Of a stretch of DNA of 64,000 nucleotides, positions 14,590-21,663 are shown one piece after another. Below the pieces are notes generated by a model. The model did not search any database and was not told the origin of the DNA. It was given only the letters and a program-made list of their open reading frames with translations. The translations under genes were made by a program, and so were the position numbers. The DNA is from CAVQGM01 sp963712065 (GTDB taxonomy: Bacteria; Actinomycetota; Acidimicrobiia; Acidimicrobiales; Acidimicrobilacustridaceae), in assembly GCA_963712065.1 (NCBI GenBank), contig CAVQGM010000001.1:558001-622000 (forward strand), written 5' to 3'. How positions within the stretch are numbered: position 1 is the stretch's first letter; every line of letters begins with the position of its first letter.

Positions 14590-16008
14590 ATGCGCGATCC
14601 CGAGCCGGCCGAACTGCCCAACCCCGAGTACCTCCCCCACCAGACGGTCGCGGAGCGGATCGCCCTCGGCCTCAGCCTGCGGGACGAGGTGCCGCTCGAT
14701 CGCCACGGCAGTTGGAAGCCGACGAAGGGACGGCCCGATCCCCTCGCCATCGTCGAGCGACAGGCGGCCCAACGGATCCCGGAGCTCGTGCCGCTCCGCT
14801 ACGAGCGCATGGCCGCCTCTCCGTTCGCGTTCTACCGGGGCGGCGCCGCCATCATGGCTGCCGACCTCGCCGGCACGCCGGTCGCCGGGCTGCGGGCCCA
14901 GCTGTGCGGCGACGCCCACCTCGTGAACTTCGGGATCTTCGACACGCCGGAGCGATCGTTGCGGTTCGGGCTCAACGACTTCGACGAGACCCTGCCCGGG
15001 CCGGTGGAGTGGGACGTCAAGCGGCTGGCCGCCAGCGTCGAGGTCGCGGCCCGCGAGCTGGGCTTCGGCGCCGCCGAGCGGTCCAAGGCGCTCCTCGCCA
15101 CCGTGCGCGGGTACCGCGAGGCCATCCTCGGGTTCGCCGAGCAGCGCAACCTCGACGTCTGGAACGCCCACCTGCCGGCCGACGAGCTGCGCGCTCGTCT
15201 CGTGGCGCTCGCCGACCGCCGCTCCGGGCAGGAAGCCGAGAAGCGGATCCGCCAGGCCCTCCACCGCGACCACCTGCACGCCTTCGAGCGGCTGGTCGAG
15301 CCGGTGGACGGCGGCATCCGGTTCGTGAGCCGACCACCGGTCCTCACCCCCGTCGAGGAGCTGCTCGACCTCGAACAGCGCGAGCGCTACCTCGAGGTCA
15401 TCCAGTCGTTCCTCCGCCAGTACCGCGAGAGCCTGCCCCCCAACCTGCGGGTCCTGATGGAGTCGTACCGCTTCGAGCACATCGCCCGGAAGGTCGTCGG
15501 CGTCGGCAGCGTCGGCACCCGCGCCTGGGTGGTGCTCCTCGTCGGGCGCGACCACGACGACCCGGTGCTGCTCCAGATGAAGGAGGCCCAGCGATCCGTG
15601 CTGGCGCCCTACGCCGGCGAGACCTCGTGCCCAACCGAGGGCCAGCGGGTGGTCGAGGGCCAACGGCTCATGCAGGCGGCCGGCGACCCCCTGCTCGGCT
15701 GGTACCGGCTGCTGGGCTTCGACGGCGGCAGGCACGACTACTACGTGCGCCAGCTCTGGGACGGGAAGGCGTCGATCGAGGTCGCCCACCTCACGCCCAA
15801 GGGCCTACGGGTCTACGGGGAGAGCTGCGGCTGGACCCTGGCCCGCGGCCACGCCCGGTCGGGCGACCGCATCGCCCTGGCCGCCTACCTCGGCGAGGAC
15901 GACACCTTCGACCACGCCGTCGCCGAGTTCGCCGCGGCCTACGCCGACGTCAACGCGGTCGACCATGCCCGGCTGGTCGAGGCCCGGGAGACGGCGGCGG
16001 CGGGCTGA
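14590..16008 (+). CDS. DUF2252 family protein
   Basis: A 472-residue cytoplasmic protein matching DUF2252, an uncharacterised family with a distant kinase-like fold. Characteristic segments include MAASPFAFYRGGAAIMAADLA, CGDAHLVNFGIF (resembling a kinase HxDxxxxN loop), GLNDFDETLPGPVEWDVKRLAAS and the C-terminal YVRQLWDGKASIEV. The pattern GDAHxxNFG ... NDFDE suggests metal and nucleotide binding, but no activity is established. The start ATG follows a TACAGT element. The last 59 nt overlap, in antisense, the 3' end of the convergent GH3 gene. Confidence 0.88.
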   Translation: MRDPEPAELPNPEYLPHQTVAERIALGLSLRDEVPLDRHGSWKPTKGRPDPLAIVERQAAQRIPELVPLRYERMAASPFAFYRGGAAIMAADLAGTPVAGLRAQLCGDAHLVNFGIFDTPERSLRFGLNDFDETLPGPVEWDVKRLAASVEVAARELGFGAAERSKALLATVRGYREAILGFAEQRNLDVWNAHLPADELRARLVALADRRSGQEAEKRIRQALHRDHLHAFERLVEPVDGGIRFVSRPPVLTPVEELLDLEQRERYLEVIQSFLRQYRESLPPNLRVLMESYRFEHIARKVVGVGSVGTRAWVVLLVGRDHDDPVLLQMKEAQRSVLAPYAGETSCPTEGQRVVEGQRLMQAAGDPLLGWYRLLGFDGGRHDYYVRQLWDGKASIEVAHLTPKGLRVYGESCGWTLARGHARSGDRIALAAYLGEDDTFDHAVAEFAAAYADVNAVDHARLVEARETAAAG

Positions 16009-18556
16009 CGAGCGGCTCGACGGCCACCGACACCACGTGGGCGATGTCGGCCGACGACCGGCCGACGTGCAGGTCGTAGGGGCCGGGGTCGACGACCCAG
16101 CCCCGCTCCCCCGCACCGGCGGGGGGTCGGGTCCAGGCGACCTGGGCCTCGAGCCGGGCGGCCAGCTGGTCGAGGGCCGGGTCGGGGTCGGCCCACCGAG
16201 CGAACGACCGGTCGTCGAGCTCGAGCTCGACCTCGGTCGACTCCCCCGGTGCGAGCGCGACCTTGGCGAACGCCTTGAGCTCCTTCGGCGGTCGGAACGC
16301 CCTCGGGCGACCGGGGGCGACGTAGAGCTGCACCACCTCGGTGCCGGCCCGGTCGCCCACGTTGGTGACCGGCACCCGCACCCGCAGGGTCTCCCCCGGC
16401 TCCAACGAGTCGGCCGAGAGCACGGGCTCGCCGATCTCGAACCGGGTGTACGACAGGCCGTGGCCGAACGGGAACGACACGTCCAGGCCCCGCGACTCGT
16501 ACCACCGGTAGCCGACCAGCACCCCCTCGCCGTAGCGGATGCGGCCACCCTCGGCCGGGAAGTTGCCCCAGGACGGGTTGTCCTCGAGCCGCACCGGGAT
16601 GGTGGTGGGCAGCCGCCCGCCGGGGTCGACGGCGCCGAACAGCACGTCGACCAGACCATCGGCCATCTCCTGGCCGCCGAACCAGATCTGGACCAGGGCG
16701 CGGGCGGCGTCGGCCCAGGGTGCGGCCACCGGAGCACCGACGTTCAGCACCACGACGGCGTCGGGGGCGACGTCGAGCACACGGGCGACCAGCTCGTCCT
16801 GTTCGCCCGGCAGGTGCATCGAGGTGCGATCCGATCCCTCGCTCTCCCAGTCCGAGTCGGTGCCCACCACCACGACCACGGCATCGGCATCGGCGGCGAG
16901 GGCGACCGCCCGGTCGATGCCGTCGGCGGCGGGAGCGGGCCGGAGCCCGAGCTTGGCCCCCTTCACGAGGGCGCGGCCGCGCACGGCCGACTGCACCTCG
17001 ACCCAGACGGGCCGGTCGGGGGACAGCTCGAGCACCGTCGTGAGCTCCCGCTTGGCCAAGCCCAGGAACTCGTGGCCCGGGGGCAGGTCGACGTCGTGTC
17101 CGTCGAGGACGACCTCGTCGTCGACGAGCACCCGGGCCGGCTCCGTCTGGGCGAGCGATAGCGTCCACCGACCGGCCGCCTCGACCTGCAACCGGGCCGA
17201 GGCCCGCCAGGCGAAGGTCCGGCCGGCCTCGGCCGGGGTGGCGCCGAACCACATGACCGACCCGGTCTCGGTACGGCTGGTGTGCACCAGTCGCCCGCCG
17301 AGGTCGTCGGGGGCGAAGTACTCGACGGTCATGCCCGACTCGCCCTCGGAGGTGAGCCACGCGCCGGGGATCTCGGGGGTGGTGAGGCCGATGTCGACCG
17401 CCGCCTCGTGGACCACCTCGACGTCGGGGCCGAGCCGGTCGCGGAGGGCGTCGAGCGGCGAGCGCAGGTAGTGGGCGGGGAGGTTCGCCGAGCCGCCGCC
17501 CATGATCTGGGCCCGGGCCGCATTGGGGCCGATGACCGCCACCCGCCGCAGCGGGGCCGGATCGAGGGGCAGCACGGCGCCGTCGTTGCTCAAGAGGACG
17601 GTGGCGGCGACGGCGGCCTCGCGGGCGAGGGCCCGGTGCTCGGGCCGGTCCTCCGAGGCCGGCTCGTCGGCCGCATCGTCGTCGAGGGCGCCGACCCTGT
17701 CGAACACCGACAGCAGCCGGAGGACGGCGGCGTCGACCAGCCGCTCGTCGACGCGGCCCTCCCGCACGGCGGTGGCGAGTGCGGGCCCGTAGGCCCGACC
17801 GGGGCCGGGCATCTCGAGGTCGAGGCCGGCGGCGATCGCCTGCTCGGTGTCGGCGAAGGCGAACCAGTCGCTGACGACGAAGCCGTCGAACCCCCACTCG
17901 TCGCGGAGGATGCCGACCAGCAGCGTCGTGCTGTCGGCGCAGTAGTCGCCGTTGAGCCGGTTGTAGGACGTCATGATCCCGAGGGCACCGCCCTCCCGAA
18001 CGGCCAGCTCGAACGGCAGGAGGTGGACCTCGCGGAGCGCCCGCTCGTCGACGACGGTGTCGGCGATCATCCGATCGTCCTCCGACTCGTTGCCGGCGAA
18101 GTGCTTCACCGTGCAGGCCACCCCCTCGGACTGCGCGCCCCGCACGAAGGCGGCGGCGATGCGGCCGGCGAGGAGCGGGTCTTCCGAGTACGACTCGAAG
18201 TTGCGGCCTCCGAGCGGTGAGCGGTGCAGGTTGACGGTGGGGGCCAGCAGCACGCGGCACGCCTTGGTGCGGGTCTCCTGGCCGAGCATGGCCCCGACCC
18301 GCTCGAGCAGGGCGACGTCCCACGTCGCACCGAGGGCGGCGCCGCACGGCACGCAGACCGACGTGAGGGGCGCGGCACCGGCGAACGAGCCCGGGAGGTT
18401 GGGACCGCGGGCCCCGTTGGGGCCGTCGGTCACCCGCACCGACGGGATCCCGAGGCGGTCGACGGCGACGGTCGACCAGAGGTCGGCCCCGGCCAGCAGC
18501 GCGGCCTTCTCGTCCAGCTCGAGCTGGGACACGAGTGCGTGCAGGTCACGGCCCAT
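15950..18556 (-). CDS. Glycoside hydrolase family 3 beta-glucosidase-like enzyme with PA14 insert
   Basis: Retaining glycosidase of 868 residues. The GH3 N-domain shows DGPNGAR (44-50), KHFAGNE (151-157) and nucleophile Asp230 in GFVVSDWFAF. The GH3 C-domain carries an inserted PA14-like module (about residues 400-540: MTVEYFAPDDLGG ... RFDVEAAGRW-like ... VLVDDEVVLDG), and a C-terminal fibronectin-III-like domain follows (LRVRVPVTNVGDRAGTEVVQLYV). This layout matches bacterial beta-glucosidases such as those of the KmBglI type. No signal peptide, so intracellular. The ATG at 18556 has GGAG 6 nt upstream. The 3' end overlaps the DUF2252 gene by 59 nt. Confidence 0.92.
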   Translation of the reverse strand: MGRDLHALVSQLELDEKAALLAGADLWSTVAVDRLGIPSVRVTDGPNGARGPNLPGSFAGAAPLTSVCVPCGAALGATWDVALLERVGAMLGQETRTKACRVLLAPTVNLHRSPLGGRNFESYSEDPLLAGRIAAAFVRGAQSEGVACTVKHFAGNESEDDRMIADTVVDERALREVHLLPFELAVREGGALGIMTSYNRLNGDYCADSTTLLVGILRDEWGFDGFVVSDWFAFADTEQAIAAGLDLEMPGPGRAYGPALATAVREGRVDERLVDAAVLRLLSVFDRVGALDDDAADEPASEDRPEHRALAREAAVAATVLLSNDGAVLPLDPAPLRRVAVIGPNAARAQIMGGGSANLPAHYLRSPLDALRDRLGPDVEVVHEAAVDIGLTTPEIPGAWLTSEGESGMTVEYFAPDDLGGRLVHTSRTETGSVMWFGATPAEAGRTFAWRASARLQVEAAGRWTLSLAQTEPARVLVDDEVVLDGHDVDLPPGHEFLGLAKRELTTVLELSPDRPVWVEVQSAVRGRALVKGAKLGLRPAPAADGIDRAVALAADADAVVVVVGTDSDWESEGSDRTSMHLPGEQDELVARVLDVAPDAVVVLNVGAPVAAPWADAARALVQIWFGGQEMADGLVDVLFGAVDPGGRLPTTIPVRLEDNPSWGNFPAEGGRIRYGEGVLVGYRWYESRGLDVSFPFGHGLSYTRFEIGEPVLSADSLEPGETLRVRVPVTNVGDRAGTEVVQLYVAPGRPRAFRPPKELKAFAKVALAPGESTEVELELDDRSFARWADPDPALDQLAARLEAQVAWTRPPAGAGERGWVVDPGPYDLHVGRSSADIAHVVSVAVEPLVSPPPPSPGPRPAGHGRPR

Positions 18557-18673
18557 GGGCGTCTCCGATCGGGTCGCGACGAGGTGGGTACGGTGGGCGG
18601 CGCCACAGCGTCCCAGAAACGCCGACGGGACGCCCAACGAGTCCGCCTGGAGCCACTGGCGCCCCGCACGCGA

Positions 18674-18704
18674 GCGGTCCCCGGCGATGACGACCGGGGA
18701 CCGC
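18674..18704 (-). terminator. 11-bp hairpin downstream of acyl-CoA dehydrogenase
   Basis: GCGGTCCCCGG (18674-18684), a 9-nt loop and the exact complement (18694-18704), about 39 nt beyond the stop of the minus-strand dehydrogenase gene. No T tract. Confidence 0.5.
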
Positions 18705-18742
18705 ACTCGATCACGCTCGGCCCGGGACCGGGCCTCGACGGC

Positions 18743-19975
18743 CTACTCGATGCGCAGGCCGGAGATGGCCCGGGCGATCACGAGCTGCTGGATCTGCTCG
18801 GTGCCCTCGAAGATGTCGTAGATCTTCGAGTCGCGGTGCCAGCGCTCGACCGGGTACTCCTTCACGTAGCCGTACCCGCCGAGGATCTGGATGGCCCGCT
18901 CGGTGATCCACACGGCGACGCGGCCGGCCTTGAGCTTGGACATCGAGCCCTCGGCGTTCTCGAACGTGCCGTTGCGGGACAGCCACGCGGCCCGCCACAC
19001 CAGCAGGCGCGCGGCGTCGAGCTCGGTGGCCATGTCGGCCAGCATGAAGGCGATGCCCTGGTGCTGGATGATCGGCTTGCCGAACGCGGTGCGCTCCTTG
19101 GCGTAGTCGAGGGCGTACTCGTAGGCGGCCCGGGCGACGCCGAGGGCCTGGGCGCCCACGGCGGGACGGGTGGCCTCGAAGGTGGCCATGGCCGGCTGCT
19201 TGCCGCTGTGCACCTTGCCCGGGTTGGCCTTGGCCTCGCGGGCCCGGGCCAGCTTCTCGTCGAGGCGCTCCTTGCCGCCGAGCAGGCAGCTGCCGGGCAC
19301 CCGCACGTCCTCCAGCACGACCTCGGCGGTGTGCGAGGCCCGGATGCCGAGCTTGGCGTACTTCTGCCCCATCGACAGGCCCGGGGTGTTGGGCGGGACG
19401 ATGAACGAGGCCTGGCCCCGGCCGCGCAGCTCGGGGTCGACGGTGGCGACCACGACGTGGACGTCGGCGATGCCGCCGTTGGTGATCCACGCCTTCGTGC
19501 CGTTGAGCACCCACTCGTCGCTGGCCTCGTCGTACACGGCCTTGGTGCGCAGCGACGACACGTCGGAGCCGGCGTCGGGCTCGCTCACGCAGAACGCGCC
19601 GAGCTGCACCTTGTCGGGCGTGCCGTAGCACTGCGGCACCCACTCCATGACCTGCTCGGACGTGCCGTTGCCCATGATGCCGGCGGCGGCGAGGCCCGAG
19701 CCCATGATCGCCAGGCCGATGCCGGCGTCGCCCCAGAACAGCTCCTCCATCGCCACCGGCATCGACAGCCCCGTCGAGTCGCCCATCATCACCTGGGCCA
19801 TGAAGTCCATGCCGTAGAGGCCGACCTTGGCCGCCTCTTCGACGACCGGCCACGGGAACTCCTCCCGCTCGTCCCACTCGGGAGCGGCCGGCCGGATGAC
19901 GTCCTCGGCGAAGTCGTGGACCCACTTCTGCAGCTGCAGCTGGTCCTCGTTGAGGGCGAGGGAGAAGTCGGACAT
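18743..19975 (-). CDS. Acyl-CoA dehydrogenase
   Basis: FAD-dependent enzyme that introduces the alpha-beta double bond into acyl-CoA. The 410-residue product has the full family architecture: N-terminal helical domain, beta domain with FCVSEPDAGSDVSS (129-141) and WITNGG (163-168), and C-terminal helical domain with RTAFGKPIIQHQ. The catalytic base is Glu390 in YDIFEGTEQIQ. A short insert around 233-265 (Lys/Ala-rich) is unusual. Start ATG at 19975 is supported by GGAG 7 nt upstream. A striking nested palindrome at 20007-20045 lies in its promoter and suggests control by a repressor. Confidence 0.93.
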   Translation of the reverse strand: MSDFSLALNEDQLQLQKWVHDFAEDVIRPAAPEWDEREEFPWPVVEEAAKVGLYGMDFMAQVMMGDSTGLSMPVAMEELFWGDAGIGLAIMGSGLAAAGIMGNGTSEQVMEWVPQCYGTPDKVQLGAFCVSEPDAGSDVSSLRTKAVYDEASDEWVLNGTKAWITNGGIADVHVVVATVDPELRGRGQASFIVPPNTPGLSMGQKYAKLGIRASHTAEVVLEDVRVPGSCLLGGKERLDEKLARAREAKANPGKVHSGKQPAMATFEATRPAVGAQALGVARAAYEYALDYAKERTAFGKPIIQHQGIAFMLADMATELDAARLLVWRAAWLSRNGTFENAEGSMSKLKAGRVAVWITERAIQILGGYGYVKEYPVERWHRDSKIYDIFEGTEQIQQLVIARAISGLRIE

Positions 19976-20006
19976 CGTCACGCTCCGATCGTGCACAGGG
20001 GGCGGT

Positions 20007-20045
20007 GGGTACGAAAGTTACCCCCGGGTAACTTCCACCGTACCC
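20007..20045 (-). promoter_or_regulatory. Nested palindromic operator upstream of acyl-CoA dehydrogenase
   Basis: Inner arms AAGTTACCC and GGGTAACTT (20015-20034, 2-nt centre) lie inside outer arms GGGTACG (20007-20013) and CGTACCC (20039-20045). It sits 32-70 nt before the start codon, where a TetR-type repressor would overlap the promoter. The regulator is unknown. Confidence 0.6.
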
Positions 20046-20092
20046 CCCGTGCAAAGGCCCCGCCAACCGGTCGAAGGTCCCGTCCCCCACCG

Positions 20093-20140
20093 TTCTGGTG
20101 TGAGTTCCGGCCCCCCAGGCGACGCGATCTCACACCAGAA
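20093..20140. repeat. 48-nt dispersed hairpin element, copy 1
   Basis: Arms TTCTGGTGTGAG (20093-20104) and its exact complement (20129-20140) around a 24-nt loop; flanking C and G extend the stem to 14 bp. A further half-arm (ACCAGAACGC) occurs at 20151-20160. Located downstream of cysS and upstream of the acyl-CoA dehydrogenase gene. Confidence 0.85.
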
Positions 20141-20201
20141 CGCGGGTTTCACCAGAACGCGGTTTGGGCTCGTGCGGGCGCCGGCGCCGGTGCGGGCGCG
20201 G

Positions 20202-21554
20202 TCAGGCGGGGCGGACCTCGGTGCCAGCCGGCGTGTCCTCGACCACGAAGCCGGCGGCGGTGATCTCGTCGCGTAGCGCGTCCGCGGCGGCCCAGTCCTT
20301 CGCCGCCCGGGCCTCGTCGCGTCGGCGGGCCAGGGCGCCGATCGCGTCGGGCACCTCCCCCGCCTCGCCGTGCAGCTCGAGGCCGACGGCACCGGCGATC
20401 TCGAGCACGGTGGCCGCCCACCGCGCCGCGGCCGCGTCGTCGCCGTCGTCGGCGGCCTGGTTGGCCCGGCCGGCCAGGGTGAACAGGAGGGCCACGGCGC
20501 GCGGGGTGTCGAGGTCGTCGTCCATCGCCGCCCGGAACTCGTCGAGCGCGGCGTCGTCGGGCGCCGACGCCGGCAGCGTCCGCGCCCGGCGGGCCAGCGC
20601 GTCGAGCCGCTCGAGGGCCCGGGACGCGTCCTCGGTCGTGTCCTTGTTGACCTCGACCGGCGTGCGGTAGTGCGAGCGCAGCACCAGCAGCCGGTAGGCC
20701 CGCGGATCGGTGGACTCGACGAGGTCGACCAGGTTCACGAAGTTGTGGAGCGACTTCGACATCTTCTCGCCGCCCACCTCGACGAAGCCGTTGTGCACCC
20801 AGTGGTTGGCGAACCGCTTGCCGTCGGCGACCGCCTGGGCCCGCTCGTTCTCGTGGTGGGGGAAGGCGAGGTCCTGGCCCCCACCGTGGATGTCGAACCC
20901 CTCGCCGAGCAGGTCGAGCGACATCACCACGCACTCGGTGTGCCATCCCGGCCGGCCGGGGCCCCACGGCGACGGCCACGCCGGCTCGCCGGGCTTGGCC
21001 TTCTTCCAGAGGGCGAAGTCGATGGGGCTGCGCTTCTCGTCGCCCACCTCGACCCGGGCACCGCTGCGCAGCGAGTCGATCGACTGGCGGGCCAGCAGCC
21101 CGTAGTCGGCGACGACCTCGGGGCTGAAGTACACGCCGTCGGAGGTCTCGTAGGCGTCACCCCGTTCAATGAGCCGGCTGATGAGATCGACCATCGGCTC
21201 GACGTAGGCGGTGGCGTGCGGATCGTGGGTGGGGCGCATGACGCCGATGGCGTCCATGGCCTCGTACCAGACCCGCTCGTACTCCTCGACGACCTCCTCG
21301 GTGGACCGCGCCTCCTCGGCGGCCCGGTTGATGATGTTGTCATCGATGTCGGTGATGTTCGACACGTAGCGGACGTCGTAGCCCGACCACAGCAGGTACC
21401 GGCGCAGCACGTCGAACACGAGCGAGAACCGGCCGTGGCCGAGGTGGGGCGGGCCGTACACCGTCGGTCCGCACACGTACATCGACACCTCGCCGGGGGT
21501 GCGCGGCTCGAAGGGCACGACGGCGCCCTGGGCGGTGTCGAACAGCCGGAGCAT
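20202..21554 (-). CDS. cysS: Cysteinyl-tRNA synthetase
   Basis: Class I aminoacyl-tRNA synthetase charging tRNA-Cys. The 450-residue product has the HIGH-type signature PHLGH (36-40), zinc ligands Cys28 (YVCGPT) and those in WHTECVV and FPHHENE, and the KMSKS loop in GEKMSKSLHN. The C-terminal helical anticodon-binding domain (AMDDDLDTPRAVALLF) is complete. The length and the presence of all domains separate it from the shorter mycothiol ligase MshC. Start ATG at 21554 is preceded by a TAGCGT element at 8 nt. Divergent from valS, whose own start is 109 nt away. Confidence 0.95.
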   Translation of the reverse strand: MLRLFDTAQGAVVPFEPRTPGEVSMYVCGPTVYGPPHLGHGRFSLVFDVLRRYLLWSGYDVRYVSNITDIDDNIINRAAEEARSTEEVVEEYERVWYEAMDAIGVMRPTHDPHATAYVEPMVDLISRLIERGDAYETSDGVYFSPEVVADYGLLARQSIDSLRSGARVEVGDEKRSPIDFALWKKAKPGEPAWPSPWGPGRPGWHTECVVMSLDLLGEGFDIHGGGQDLAFPHHENERAQAVADGKRFANHWVHNGFVEVGGEKMSKSLHNFVNLVDLVESTDPRAYRLLVLRSHYRTPVEVNKDTTEDASRALERLDALARRARTLPASAPDDAALDEFRAAMDDDLDTPRAVALLFTLAGRANQAADDGDDAAAARWAATVLEIAGAVGLELHGEAGEVPDAIGALARRRDEARAAKDWAAADALRDEITAAGFVVEDTPAGTEVRPA

Positions 21555-21562
21555 GGGCGCAG

Positions 21563-21568
21563 ACGCTA
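21563..21568 (-). promoter_or_regulatory. -10 element (TAGCGT) of cysS
   Basis: TAGCGT on the minus strand with an 8-nt spacer to the ATG at 21554. Confidence 0.5.
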
Positions 21569-21649
21569 GCGGTCGACGGTGGTGCCACCCGCGCCACTTC
21601 CGCTGCCGAGGACCCGGCTTCTCACTTCGGACCGCGAGAGGCCGCCGGG

Positions 21650-21655
21650 TAGCGT
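21650..21655 (+). promoter_or_regulatory. -10 element (TAGCGT) of valS
   Basis: TAGCGT with an 8-nt spacer to the ATG at 21664; identical hexamer and spacing to the divergent cysS promoter. Confidence 0.5.
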
Positions 21656-21663
21656 GGGCGCCG

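Noticed and set aside
17277..17290. Palindrome CTGGTGTGCACCAG inside the GH3 gene as a fifth hairpin copy
   Set aside because: It lies in coding sequence, lacks the flanking TTC and GAA bases and the 24-nt loop, and fits the codons of the enzyme.
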